A program made the translations under genes and the position numbers. A stretch of 64,000 nt of DNA from Novosphingobium sp. TH158 (GTDB lineage: Bacteria > Pseudomonadota > Alphaproteobacteria > Sphingomonadales > Sphingomonadaceae), in the NCBI RefSeq assembly GCF_002855555.1, contig NZ_PKRT01000001.1, forward strand, positions 1,178,001-1,242,000, read 5' to 3'. Each line of letters begins with the position of its first letter. The first letter of the stretch is position 1. Positions 9,042 through 17,588 of this stretch are shown here, piece by piece. A model generated the notes under the pieces. That model did not search any database. It was given only the letters and a program-made list of their open reading frames with translations, and was not told where the DNA came from.

Positions 9042-9509
9042 CTATTCCGGCAGGCGGCAGATATCCACCCATTGCCCGCCGACCAGACCGGCCAGCCGCT
9101 CGGGCTCAAGCTCGATGGAACTGGTGCGCGATCCGGCGGCGGGAAACACCGTGGCATAGGCCAGCAGCGACCGGTCGCAGAGCACCGGCACGGGGTTGGC
9201 AAGGCCGAAGGGACATACCCCGCCGACAGCATGGCCCGTCAGCTCCAGCGTCGCCTCGGCATCAAGCATCCTTGGCCGCCCGCCCAGCGCAGCCTTGCAC
9301 TTCGCGTTATCTAGCCGCGCATCCCCGCGCGCCACCAGCAGCATCGGCTGGTCTCCCACGCGAAAGGCCAGCGTCTTGGCAATGCGTCCCGGCTCCACGC
9401 CCAACGCATCGGCAGCCTCGGCCACCGTAGCGGTGCTCACGCCCTGATCGATCAGGCGAAGGTCCGGTGCATGGGCCGCCAGCCACAGGCGGACCGATTC
9501 CTCGCTCAT
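9042..9509 (-). CDS. YbaK/ProX-type aminoacyl-tRNA deacylase
   Basis: A 155-residue single-domain protein of the YbaK/prolyl-tRNA editing family, which hydrolyses mischarged aminoacyl-tRNA in trans. Visible signatures are RIAKTLAFRVG (conserved lysine near residue 45), LLVARGDARLD, and TGHAVGGVCPFGL, the GGVxPFG motif typical of this fold. The start overlaps the stop of the 92-residue protein gene as ATGA. Whether the substrate is Cys-tRNA(Pro), Ala-tRNA(Pro) or another mischarged tRNA cannot be told from sequence alone. Confidence 0.88.
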   Translation of the reverse strand: MSEESVRLWLAAHAPDLRLIDQGVSTATVAEAADALGVEPGRIAKTLAFRVGDQPMLLVARGDARLDNAKCKAALGGRPRMLDAEATLELTGHAVGGVCPFGLANPVPVLCDRSLLAYATVFPAAGSRTSSIELEPERLAGLVGGQWVDICRLPE

Positions 9510-9784
9510 GCCTCGGGCTCGCCGAAGCGCTCAAGCCGGAAGGCGGCCTTCAGGTAATCCTCTGCCGCTGCCTTCAGCGCCGGTTCCTCGGCAAAGGCCT
9601 CCGCCGGCAGCGGAGCCTCGCCAAGCCCCTCCAGCAAGGTCCACAGCGCAAAGCGGCGGCCGGGTTCGCGTTCGACACCGAAGCCGATCTTCAGCCGCTC
9701 AACGCCCTGCGCGAAGTCGGCAACCGTCAGCTTGCCGGGATCGTCGGTGCCGAAGAAGTGCAGCAGCAGCGCTTCAAGGTCCAT
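9506..9784 (-). CDS. Small conserved-looking protein of unknown function
   Basis: A 92-residue, acidic, mostly helical protein (MDLEALLLHFFGTDDPGKL, then GVERLKIGFGVEREPGRRFALWTLLEGLG, then a glutamate-rich C-terminus). No signal peptide, membrane segment or metal motif is visible. It starts four bases after the ubiB stop and overlaps the deacylase start by four bases, so it is very probably translated as part of the ubiE-ubiB unit. The tight coupling argues that it is a real gene. I do not recognise the family. Confidence 0.65.
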   Translation of the reverse strand: MDLEALLLHFFGTDDPGKLTVADFAQGVERLKIGFGVEREPGRRFALWTLLEGLGEAPLPAEAFAEEPALKAAAEDYLKAAFRLERFGEPEA

Positions 9785-9788
9785 GGCG

Positions 9789-11336
9789 TTACAGCCAGCC
9801 CAGCGCCGTAGCGCCCCAGACCGCCGCGCCGCCGGCCAGCAGCGCCAGCAGATAGCCCGGCCAGCGCCGCTCGCTCTTGCGCTCCCACATCAGCGCCACT
9901 TCCGGCAGCGGGCGCTGCAGGGGGGCGCCGCCCTTGGCCGGGAAGCGTTCTTCGATGCGGCGCAGCAGTTCCGGCAGGCGCAGCAGCGTTTCGGCATCGC
10001 TGCGCAAGCGATCGGCCAAAGCCGCTTCGGGGCCCAGCTCGTCGCGGATCCAGCCCTTCACATAGGGGCCGGACGTGTCCCACATGTTGATTTCCGGGTG
10101 CAGCGTCGTCGCCAGCCCTTCGACCATGACCATGGTTTTCTGCAGCAGCAGCAGGTGCGGCTGGGTCTGCATGTCGAAATCGCGGGTAATGGCGAACAGG
10201 CCATCGAGCATCTGGCCGACCGAAAGCTCGCTCACCGGCTTGCCGCGCATCGGCTCGCCCACGGCGCGCAGGGCAGAGGCGAACTCGTCCACCGAATGGT
10301 GCGAAGGCACGTACTGCGCCTCGAAATGGATTTCGGCGACGCGGCGGTAATTGCCCGTTGTCAGGCCATAGAGAATTTCCGCCAGCCACAGCCGGGCGCG
10401 CCGGTCGATCCGGCCCATGATGCCGAAATCGATGGCAACGATGGTGCCGTCCCGCTCAACGAACAGGTTGCCCTGGTGCATGTCGGCATGGAAAAACCCG
10501 GCGCTGATCGCCTGCGTCAGGAAGGCGATGACCAGCCGGTGCGCCAGCTTGGGCAGGTCATGCCCCGCGGCCTTCAGCGCATCGAGATCGGAAAGCTTGG
10601 TGCCGTCGATCCACTCGATGGTCATCACGTTGCCGCAGGTGCGATCCCAGTCGATCGCCGGCACGCGATAGCCATCGTGGCCTTTCATCGCCTCGGCCAG
10701 TTCGGAGGCCGAAGCCGCCTCGCGTCGCAGGTCAAGTTCGCGGGCGGTCCAGCGCTTGAAATTGTCGATCACCGCGCGCGGTCGCAGGCGCGCCGCCTCG
10801 CCGCCCAGCGCCTCAAGGTGGGCGGCGGCCCATTCATAGGTCTCGATATCGCGGGCGAACTTCTCGCGAATGCCCGGGCGCAGGACCTTGACCGCAACGT
10901 GGCGGCCGTCGGTCGTGATGGCACGGTGCACCTGCGCGACCGACGCCGCTCCCACGGGATCGGTATCGATCGAAAGGAACAGTTCGGAAACCGGCTTGCG
11001 GAAGCCCGCCTCGATCTCTGCCTCTATCGCTGCGAAAGGCACGGGCGGCAGGCTGTCCTGCAATGTCAGCAGGTTGCGCGCCGCATCTTCGCCGACGATG
11101 TCGGGCCGGGTGGCAAGGCTTTGCCCCAGCTTGATCGCGGCAGGCCCGATGTCCTGGAACGCCCCGGCATAGTCCGGAACCCTGGGCTGGAAAGTGCCCA
11201 GCCGTGCCAGCCGCACCAGCCGCTTGACCGGAGCCGGTGCATTGCGGTCGTTCTCGATCCCGCGCAGCGCCCCATGGCGGGCCAGCACCCGGCCCCAGCG
11301 CAGCAGGCGCAGGATATGCGTGGCAGGTGTCGTCAC
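9789..11336 (-). CDS. ubiB: UbiB, ADCK-family protein for ubiquinone biosynthesis
   Basis: A 515-residue atypical-kinase/ATPase of the ABC1/ADCK/UbiB family, needed for ubiquinone synthesis and thought to act on lipid access to the ring-modifying enzymes rather than as a hydroxylase. Seen in the sequence: the KLGQSLATRPD motif (KxGQ), the alanine-rich AASVAQVHRA nucleotide loop, VAVKVLRPG with the ATP-binding lysine, FHADMHQGNLF (catalytic loop) and VAIDFGIMGRI (metal-binding DFG). The C-terminus ends in hydrophobic segments (YLLALLAGGAAVWGATALGWL), as usual for membrane anchoring. The GTG start at 11336 lies two bases after the ubiE stop. Confidence 0.95.
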   Translation of the reverse strand: MTTPATHILRLLRWGRVLARHGALRGIENDRNAPAPVKRLVRLARLGTFQPRVPDYAGAFQDIGPAAIKLGQSLATRPDIVGEDAARNLLTLQDSLPPVPFAAIEAEIEAGFRKPVSELFLSIDTDPVGAASVAQVHRAITTDGRHVAVKVLRPGIREKFARDIETYEWAAAHLEALGGEAARLRPRAVIDNFKRWTARELDLRREAASASELAEAMKGHDGYRVPAIDWDRTCGNVMTIEWIDGTKLSDLDALKAAGHDLPKLAHRLVIAFLTQAISAGFFHADMHQGNLFVERDGTIVAIDFGIMGRIDRRARLWLAEILYGLTTGNYRRVAEIHFEAQYVPSHHSVDEFASALRAVGEPMRGKPVSELSVGQMLDGLFAITRDFDMQTQPHLLLLQKTMVMVEGLATTLHPEINMWDTSGPYVKGWIRDELGPEAALADRLRSDAETLLRLPELLRRIEERFPAKGGAPLQRPLPEVALMWERKSERRWPGYLLALLAGGAAVWGATALGWL

Positions 11337-11338
11337 GC

Positions 11339-12070
11339 CTAGATCTTCCACCCCGAATGGATCGCCACCAGGCCGCCCAGGATCGGTTCCACCCGCGTAC
11401 GGGCAAAGCCGGCCTGGCGGATCATGGCTTCGAATTCGCGCATCGGCGGGAAGCGGCGGATCGATTCGATGAGGTAGCGATAGCTGTCGGCATCGCCGGC
11501 GATCTTCTCGCCGATCCACGGCACCAGCTTGTGCGAGTAAAGGTCATAGACTTCGCGGAAGCCCGGCCATTCGGTGGTCGAGAACTCCAGGCAGAAGAAC
11601 CGCCCGCCATGCTTCAGCACGCGGTGCGCCTCGGCCAGCGCCTTGTCGATGTGGGTCACGTTCCGGATGCCGAAGGCGATGGTATAGGCATCGAAGAAAC
11701 GATCGGGAAAGCTCAGCTCTTCGGCATTCTGGCGCGACCAGACAAGGCCATCCAGCCCGCGATCCATGGCGCGCTCGATGCCCACGTCGAGCATGTCCTG
11801 GTTGATGTCGGATACCGTAACGGTCGCGCCGCGTGCGGCCAGCCGGAAGGCGATGTCGCCCGTGCCGCCCGCCATGTCGAGGATCTGCTCGCCCGGCTGC
11901 GGCTTTACCCGGCGGACGAACTGATCCTTCCACAGCCGGTGCATCCCGCCCGACATGGCATCGTTCATCACGTCGTATTTCTTGGCCACCGAGGAAAACA
12001 CCTCGCCGACGCGGGTGGTCTTTTCCTCGGGGGAGACCTCTTCGTAACCGAAGGATACCTGTTCGCTCAT
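11339..12070 (-). CDS. ubiE: Demethylmenaquinone/2-polyprenyl-6-methoxy-1,4-benzoquinol C-methyltransferase
   Basis: UbiE is the SAM-dependent C-methyltransferase of ubiquinone (and menaquinone) biosynthesis. The 243-residue product has FSSVAKKYDVMNDAMSGGMHRLWK at the N-terminus, the SAM motif ILDMAGGTGDIAFRLA, DINQDMLDVG, and the family signature FDAYTIAFGIRNVTHIDKAL. The ATG at 12070 fits the usual length; a frame reaching 12220 only reads into the divergent mutM promoter region. It heads an operon with ubiB, the 92-residue protein and the deacylase, and is divergent from mutM across about 120 bases. Confidence 0.96.
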   Translation of the reverse strand: MSEQVSFGYEEVSPEEKTTRVGEVFSSVAKKYDVMNDAMSGGMHRLWKDQFVRRVKPQPGEQILDMAGGTGDIAFRLAARGATVTVSDINQDMLDVGIERAMDRGLDGLVWSRQNAEELSFPDRFFDAYTIAFGIRNVTHIDKALAEAHRVLKHGGRFFCLEFSTTEWPGFREVYDLYSHKLVPWIGEKIAGDADSYRYLIESIRRFPPMREFEAMIRQAGFARTRVEPILGGLVAIHSGWKI

Positions 12071-12191
12071 GCGCCCGCCCTTAGGGGAGTTTCGGCGGGC
12101 CGCAAAGCTTGTTAGGAGAGTCTTTATCCGCCTTCGGGTGGAATCCGGCACCGGCCCGGCCAGATGCCGCCCCATCCGCGAAGAGAGCCCG

Positions 12192-13007
12192 ATGCCGGAA
12201 CTTCCCGAAGTAGAAACCACCGTGCGCGGCCTTGCCCGCTACCTCGAGGGCGAACGGATAGCCCGCGTCGCGGTCAACCGGCCCGATCTGCGCCGCCCCT
12301 TCCCGCCCGATCTGGTCCAGGTGCTCACCGGCGCACGGGTCACCGCACTGGGACGGCGGGCGAAATACGGACTCGTCCATACCGACCGCGGGCAGACCAT
12401 GGTGTTCCACCTCGGCATGAGCGGTCGCTGGCGGATCGAACCGGATGCGGCGGACAAGCACGATCACCTGGTGCTGGAAACCGGCGCCGGCCATGTCCTC
12501 GCGCTCAACGATGCGCGGCGCTTCGGATCGGTGGACCTGGTCGATACCGACGGGCTCGAACAATGGCCGGCCTTCGCCGCGCTTGGCCCGGAGCCGCTTG
12601 GCGACGAGCTGACCCCGGCCCACCTTGCCGCCGCCTTCAAGGGCCGTGCGGCGCCGGTAAAGCCATTGCTGCTGGATCAGCGGATCGTCGCCGGGCTCGG
12701 CAACATCTACGTCTGCGAAGCCCTGCTGCGCGCCGGCATCCGGCCCGACCGGGCGGCGGGCTCGATCAGCCGCAAAGGGCTGGAACGCCTGGTGCCCGAG
12801 ATCAAGGCCGTGCTTAGCGAATCGATCGAAGCCGGCGGCTCCACCATCCGCGACTATGCCCAGCCCAACGGCGAGCTTGGCTATTTCGCCGCAAGCTGGC
12901 GAGTCTATGGCCGCGAGGGCGAGGATTGCCACCACTGCGGCAAGCCGGTGCGCCGCATGGTCCAGGGCGGACGCAGCACTTTCTGGTGCGGGACCTGCCA
13001 GAAGTGA
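12192..13007 (+). CDS. mutM: Formamidopyrimidine-DNA glycosylase
   Basis: MutM (Fpg) removes 8-oxoguanine and formamidopyrimidines from DNA and nicks the strand. The 271-residue protein starts MPELPEVETTVRGL, whose proline becomes the catalytic N-terminus and whose glutamate is also catalytic. LLLDQRIVAGLGNIYVCEALLRAGI is the helix-two-turn-helix DNA-binding region, and the C-terminus holds the zinc finger (CHHCGKPV, then TFWCGTCQK, four cysteines). The start at 12192 is fixed by the requirement for MPEL. Upstream frame extension reads through ubiE's promoter side and is rejected. Confidence 0.97.
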   Translation: MPELPEVETTVRGLARYLEGERIARVAVNRPDLRRPFPPDLVQVLTGARVTALGRRAKYGLVHTDRGQTMVFHLGMSGRWRIEPDAADKHDHLVLETGAGHVLALNDARRFGSVDLVDTDGLEQWPAFAALGPEPLGDELTPAHLAAAFKGRAAPVKPLLLDQRIVAGLGNIYVCEALLRAGIRPDRAAGSISRKGLERLVPEIKAVLSESIEAGGSTIRDYAQPNGELGYFAASWRVYGREGEDCHHCGKPVRRMVQGGRSTFWCGTCQK

Positions 13008-13143
13008 GGACGAAGGCTTGACGATTCGGGGACCGATGGCTAAGGGCCGCGCTTTCCCGGCGTACTCCGGTTCGCCTTTTCGCAGATTTCCAACGGATTT
13101 CCGGCCACGCTGGTGGCCCGACAGAGGATAGAGTCAGGACGTT

Positions 13144-13404
13144 ATGGCCAATACGCCGCAAGCCAAGAAGCGCATCCGCCGCAATGAACGCCGCGCCGAA
13201 ATCAACGGTGCCCGCATCGGTCGCATCCGCACCTTCGTGAAGAAGGTCGAATCGGCGATCGCCGGTGGCGACAAGACGGCCGCAGCCGAAGCGCTCAAGG
13301 CGGCACAGCCGGAACTGGCTCGCGGCGTTGCCCGCGGCGTGCTTCACAAGAACACTGCCAGCCGCAAGCTGTCGCGTCTCAGCAAGGCCGTCGCCGGCCT
13401 CTGA
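13144..13404 (+). CDS. rpsT: 30S ribosomal protein S20
   Basis: S20 binds 16S rRNA early in small-subunit assembly. The 86-residue basic protein begins [19 protein letters not shown] and ends with [17 protein letters not shown], matching the family's length and pattern. It is preceded by 136 bases that must hold its promoter and followed by an intrinsic terminator at 13461. rpsT directly before dnaA is a conserved alphaproteobacterial arrangement. Confidence 0.98.
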   Translation: MANTPQAKKRIRRNERRAEINGARIGRIRTFVKKVESAIAGGDKTAAAEALKAAQPELARGVARGVLHKNTASRKLSRLSKAVAGL

Positions 13405-13460
13405 TTCGCCACGGCAGACTGTGCGTCAGCCAGTCGCGCATGGTACGAAAAACGAACAAG

Positions 13461-13487
13461 GCCGGGGGGCGATCCTCCGGCTTTTTT
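13461..13487 (+). terminator. Intrinsic terminator after rpsT
   Basis: GCCGG at 13461-13465 pairs with CCGGC at 13477-13481, with further G/C pairing inside, and is followed directly by TTTTTT. It lies 57 bases after the rpsT stop and separates it from dnaA. Confidence 0.85.
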
Positions 13488-13922
13488 CGTGTGTGCTGAC
13501 GCCTTTCTGAGGTCCGCCGCCAAAGTCGTTGAAATCCCGCGATTCGGCTGCGACGAACCGTTGATTGCACGCAAATTCAACGACTTATACGATTACCTCA
13601 CGGGTTTCCGAGCACCCCGTGGAGTCAAGCGGATTATTTCAGTTTTTTTAAGGTTCGGACGCTTGCCCTCGGGCCCTTCCCGCTCTTTAATCCCTCTCAG
13701 CCGAGGGGGGAGATTCTCTCCCTGCCAAGGTTCAACAGTAGGGATCGCGGCATAACTGCGCCAGGCGGGGGTTTGGCGGATGCCGCTGTGCGTCCGGAAC
13801 AGTTCTGGGGGGCTGTCCGGTCAGCATCTGGGGATGGAGCGGGCACCTGTGCAGGTTCTAAAGGTGGGGCAACGTGCGCGGTTCACGCGCCGGTCCGGTA
13901 ATGTAGCAACGGAGACCAGGCG
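13488..13922. other. 435-base dnaA leader region without a gene
   Basis: No convincing gene is seen. The region has an A/T-rich stretch at about 13560-13660 (including a run of seven T near 13642) that may hold the dnaA promoter, and two hairpin-forming segments: GGGAGA/TCTCCC at 13708-13722 and an imperfect CCGGA(A)CAG/CTGTCCGG at 13794-13820. I found no consensus DnaA box (TTATCCACA or its complement), so there is no direct support for an origin here. A leader or a small RNA is possible but unproven. Confidence 0.5.
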
Positions 13923-15392
13923 GTGAAGAGCAAGGCAAACGGTTCGCGCATCGAAGATCAGGAAGCGCTCGATCTTGCCGCCGACTGGGCGGACATCAGC
14001 CAGGGCCTGCGCAAGGACCTTGGGCATCAGCTGCACAGCCAGTGGATCAAGCCGATCCAGGTGGGCACCTTCTGCAAGGAAACCGGCACGCTGGACCTGT
14101 TCCTGCCGACCGAGTTTTCCGCGAACTGGGTGTCGGACCGTTTTGCCGACCGGCTTTCGCTCGCATGGAAGATCGCCCGCCCCGACGTACGCCACGTGCG
14201 CGTTGCCGTGCACCCCGGCCGTCGCGGCATGCCCGACCTGCGCCTTGGCGATTCGCGCCGCCCGGCCAACGATGGCGCGCCCGCCGTTTCGGCCCCGCAG
14301 CCCGGCCAGCTCTCCATGGCGAGCGGTGACTTCGGCGGCATCGCCAACGATGCGCTGGGCCTTGGCACCATGGGTCTCGATCCTTCGCTGACTTTCGCCA
14401 GCTTCGTCACCGGCGCGTCGAACGTGCTGGCCTGCAATGCCGCGCAGCGCATGGCCGCGGTGGAAACGCCGCAGTTCTCGCCGCTCTACCTCAAGGCCGC
14501 CACCGGCCAGGGCAAGACGCACCTGCTGCATGCCATCGGCCACGCCTTCCTGGCCAACCACAGCCGCGCGCGCATCTTCTACTGCTCGGCAGAGCGCTTC
14601 ATGGTCGAATTCGTCCAGGCACTGCGCCAGGGCCAGATGATCGAGTTCAAGGCCCGCCTGCGCGGCTTCGACCTGCTGATGGTCGATGACATCCAGTTCA
14701 TCATCGGCAAGGCCTCGGCGCAGGAAGAGCTGCTCTACACGATCGACGCGCTGCTGGCTGAAGGCAAGCGGCTGGTCTTTGCCGCCGACCGCGCCCCGCA
14801 GGCGCTCGACGGCGTCGAACAGCGCCTGCTCAGCCGGCTGTCGATGGGCCTTGTCGCCGATATCCAGCCGGCCGACATCGAGCTGCGCCGCGCGATCCTC
14901 GAACATCGCCTCGCCCGCTTCTCCTCGCCCACCGAGGTGCCCTCGGACGTTATCGAGTTCCTTGCCCGCACCATCAACCGCAACGTGCGCGAGCTGGTCG
15001 GCGGCCTCAACAAGCTGATCGCCTATGCCCAGCTGACCGGCCAGGCCGTGTCGCTCCAGCTGGCCGAAGAACAGCTGACCGATATCCTTTCGGCCAACCG
15101 CCGCCGCATCACGATTGACGAGATCCAGCGCACGGTCTGCCAGTTCTACCGCGTCGATCGCACGGAAATGGCCAGCAAGCGCCGCGCCCGCGCCGTGGTG
15201 CGCCCGCGCCAGGTGGCCATGTACCTCGCCAAGGTGCTGACGCCCCGCAGCTATCCGGAGATTGGCCGCAAGTTCGGCGGACGCGATCATTCCACCGTGA
15301 TCCACGCGGTGCGCCTGATCGAAGACCTGCGCACCCGCGATGCCGACATGGACGGTGATGTGCGCAGCCTGCTTCGCCAGCTGGAAAGCTGA
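13923..15392 (+). CDS. dnaA: Chromosomal replication initiator protein DnaA
   Basis: DnaA binds DnaA boxes at oriC and melts the origin as an ATP-bound oligomer. The 489-residue protein has domain I (about residues 15-90), a short linker, the AAA+ domain with Walker A KAATGQGKTHLLHA (191-204) and Walker B LLMVDDIQF, the sensor-1 region VFAADRAP, and the C-terminal DNA-binding domain with the DnaA signature GGRDHSTVIHAVR. The Walker A begins AATGQGKT where many DnaA proteins have GGTGLGKT; the lysine and threonine are kept. The start is GTG at 13923 with GGAG eight bases upstream. phoR follows after 68 bases. Confidence 0.98.
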   Translation: MKSKANGSRIEDQEALDLAADWADISQGLRKDLGHQLHSQWIKPIQVGTFCKETGTLDLFLPTEFSANWVSDRFADRLSLAWKIARPDVRHVRVAVHPGRRGMPDLRLGDSRRPANDGAPAVSAPQPGQLSMASGDFGGIANDALGLGTMGLDPSLTFASFVTGASNVLACNAAQRMAAVETPQFSPLYLKAATGQGKTHLLHAIGHAFLANHSRARIFYCSAERFMVEFVQALRQGQMIEFKARLRGFDLLMVDDIQFIIGKASAQEELLYTIDALLAEGKRLVFAADRAPQALDGVEQRLLSRLSMGLVADIQPADIELRRAILEHRLARFSSPTEVPSDVIEFLARTINRNVRELVGGLNKLIAYAQLTGQAVSLQLAEEQLTDILSANRRRITIDEIQRTVCQFYRVDRTEMASKRRARAVVRPRQVAMYLAKVLTPRSYPEIGRKFGGRDHSTVIHAVRLIEDLRTRDADMDGDVRSLLRQLES

Positions 15393-15460
15393 TCCCCAGG
15401 CCGATGACGCCCTGAATTCCCGGCGCTGGCAATCGCCGGGAAGCGCGTTATGCTCGGACC

Positions 15461-16453
15461 ATGCCTTTTGCTGACGCACCCATGCTCGAACACGTTACCC
15501 AGCCGGTACTGCTGGTCGAAAACGGCATGGTCCGCTTTGCCAATGCTGCCGCGCGCTCGATCCTGGGCAGCCATGTCGTCGGGCAGGACGTGCGGATCGC
15601 CATCCGCATACCCGAGGCGATAGCCGCGATCACTGCGCCCGAGGGCGGCACAGTCCGCATTTCGGGCCTCTCGGTTCCGGGCAGCCAATGGGATCTCGCC
15701 TGCCACTCGCTTGGCAATGATCGCAAGATGATCGTGCTGGAAGACCTCTCGGTGCGGGTCGGCGTTGCCCGCGCCCACGCCGATTTTGTCGCCAATGCCA
15801 GCCACGAGCTGCGCACGCCGCTGGCGGCCGTGCTCGGCTATGTCGAGACGCTGGAGGACGACAAGGCCGGCGGCGATCCCGATACCCGCAAGCGCTTCCT
15901 GGGCATCATCCGGCACGAGGCGCAGCGCATGCAGGCGCTGGTCGAAGACCTGATGTCGCTTTCGCGCATCGAGGCAGTCAAGCACGATACGCCGACCGAG
16001 CCGGTGGACATCGTGGCCTTGGCGCGTGAGGCAGCCGGAGAGGTCCAGAACCGTGCCGAGGTGCGGCTGAGCACCAATTGCGACAGCGCCATGGTGGCGG
16101 GAGACCGGGGCCAGCTTGCCCAGGTGCTGCGCAACCTGGTCGACAATGCGATCAAATACGGCAAGCCGGGCAATCCGGTGCACATCGACGTTGAAACCAG
16201 CACGGCCGGACGGGTGGCCATTTCGATCCGCGACGAAGGCGAAGGCATTGCGCCCGAGCACCTGCCCCGCCTGACCGAGCGGTTCTATCGCGTCGATACC
16301 GGGCGCAGCCGCGCGGCGGGTGGAACGGGCCTGGGGCTGGCCATCGTCAAGCACATTGCCGAGCGCCATCGCGGCTGGTTCGACATCTCCAGCCGTTCGG
16401 GCCAGGGCACCACGGCAACGGTGATTCTGCCGCTGCTACTTCGGGACGAGTGA
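15461..16453 (+). CDS. phoR: Phosphate-regulon sensor histidine kinase PhoR, without visible membrane segments
   Basis: PhoR phosphorylates PhoB when phosphate is scarce. The 330-residue protein has a PAS-like N-terminus (about residues 8-100, LVENGMVRFANAAARSILG), the HisKA box FVANASHELRTPLA with the phospho-accepting His115, and a HATPase domain with N-box LRNLVDNAIKYG, DEGEGI, F-box region TERFYRV and GGTGLGLAIVKHIA. Unusually, no transmembrane segment is visible before the PAS part, although PhoR proteins are normally membrane-anchored. The gap from dnaA (68 bases) leaves no room for one. Position directly before pstSCAB-phoU-phoB makes the assignment firm. Confidence 0.9.
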   Translation: MPFADAPMLEHVTQPVLLVENGMVRFANAAARSILGSHVVGQDVRIAIRIPEAIAAITAPEGGTVRISGLSVPGSQWDLACHSLGNDRKMIVLEDLSVRVGVARAHADFVANASHELRTPLAAVLGYVETLEDDKAGGDPDTRKRFLGIIRHEAQRMQALVEDLMSLSRIEAVKHDTPTEPVDIVALAREAAGEVQNRAEVRLSTNCDSAMVAGDRGQLAQVLRNLVDNAIKYGKPGNPVHIDVETSTAGRVAISIRDEGEGIAPEHLPRLTERFYRVDTGRSRAAGGTGLGLAIVKHIAERHRGWFDISSRSGQGTTATVILPLLLRDE

Positions 16454-16484
16454 AAAAATCGGCTCAAATCCGCCAGTCTTGTGG

Positions 16485-16502
16485 CTGTCACAGGACTGTC
16501 AT
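16485..16502 (+). promoter_or_regulatory. Pho box before pstS
   Basis: Two direct heptamers, CTGTCAC at 16485 and CTGTCAT at 16496, lie 11 bases apart, the spacing of PhoB-binding Pho boxes (CTGTCAT, 4-base AT-rich spacer, CTGTCAC/T). They end 45 bases before the pstS start, suitable for a PhoB-activated promoter in which the box replaces the -35 element. The inner spacer AGGA is less A/T-rich than consensus. Confidence 0.85.
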
Positions 16503-16547
16503 GGAAGCGCAATAGGTCTGCGGCGAATCGCAAGACAGGGGTTTCCC

Positions 16548-17582
16548 ATGATCCGCTTCAAGACGTTTGCCATCGCCGCCCTTTCGACCGCCGCCCTGGC
16601 GGGTTGCGGCGGCGGCTCCACCGCCAGCCGCGATGCGGCATGGGCAGTCGGCTCCTCGACGCTTTATCCTTTCGCCGCGGCCGTGGCCGAAGAGACCGCC
16701 AAGTCCGGTGTGAAAGCACCGAAGATCGAACAGAACGGTTCGGGTGCCGGCATCAAGCTGTTCTGCGCCGGCATCGGCGCGGCCCATCCCGACATCGCCA
16801 ATGCCTCGCGCCGCATCAAGAAGTCCGAATTCGAGGAGTGCGTGAAGAACGGCGTAAAGGACGTTGCCGAGATCCAGGTCGGCCTTGACGGCATTGCCTT
16901 TGCCGAGGCCAAGGAAGGCCCGGGCATGAAGCTGACGGTCGAGGACGTGTACAAGGCACTGGCCAAGAACCCCTATGGCAAGCCCAACACGGCCAAAAAC
17001 TGGAACGACGTGAACCCGGCCCTGCCGGCCATGCCCATCCTGGTCTATGGCCCGCCCTCCACCTCGGGCACCCGCGATGCGCTGGCCGAACTGATCCTGA
17101 CCAAGGGCTGCGATGCCGATCCGGCGATGAAGGCGCTGAAGGACAAGGACAAGGACGCGCACAAGAAGGTCTGCACCGAAGTGCGCGAGGACGGCGCCTA
17201 TGTCGACTCGGGCGAGGCCGACAACCTGATTGTCCAGAAGATCGCCGCCAATTCGCAGGCGATCGGCGTGTTCGGCTTCTCGTTCCTTGAAGAGAACATG
17301 GACAAGCTGAAAGGCATCACCATGGGCGGCGTCGAGCCGACCTATGCCTCGATCTCCGACTTCTCCTATCCCGGCGCCCGCCCGCTCTACATCTACGTGA
17401 AGCTGGCGCACCTGAACGCCGTTCCCGGTCTCAAGGAATTCGTCGCGACCTGGGCCAAGTCCTGGGGTCCGGACGGCCTGCTCAAGAAGAAGGGCATGGT
17501 GATCTCGACCGACGACGTGCGCGCCCGGAATGCGGACATCGCCGCCAAGTTCACCGCCATGGACACCTCGGACCTCAAGTAA
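16548..17582 (+). CDS. pstS: Phosphate ABC transporter substrate-binding lipoprotein PstS
   Basis: PstS binds phosphate outside the inner membrane and delivers it to PstCA. The 344-residue protein has a lipoprotein signal peptide (MIRFKTFAIAALSTAALAGC, lipidated Cys20), then WAVGSSTLYPFAAAVAEE, whose GSST begins the phosphate-binding site, and a second binding segment PPSTSGTRDALAEL. The ATG at 16548 gives the proper signal peptide and is preceded by AGGGG. The gene starts 45 bases after the Pho box and leads the pstSCAB-phoU-phoB run. Confidence 0.95.
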   Translation: MIRFKTFAIAALSTAALAGCGGGSTASRDAAWAVGSSTLYPFAAAVAEETAKSGVKAPKIEQNGSGAGIKLFCAGIGAAHPDIANASRRIKKSEFEECVKNGVKDVAEIQVGLDGIAFAEAKEGPGMKLTVEDVYKALAKNPYGKPNTAKNWNDVNPALPAMPILVYGPPSTSGTRDALAELILTKGCDADPAMKALKDKDKDAHKKVCTEVREDGAYVDSGEADNLIVQKIAANSQAIGVFGFSFLEENMDKLKGITMGGVEPTYASISDFSYPGARPLYIYVKLAHLNAVPGLKEFVATWAKSWGPDGLLKKKGMVISTDDVRARNADIAAKFTAMDTSDLK

Positions 17583-17588
17583 CCGACG

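Noticed and set aside
13488..13922. oriC next to dnaA
   Set aside because: No consensus DnaA boxes were found, and in many alphaproteobacteria the origin is not at dnaA; without skew data the claim is not supported.
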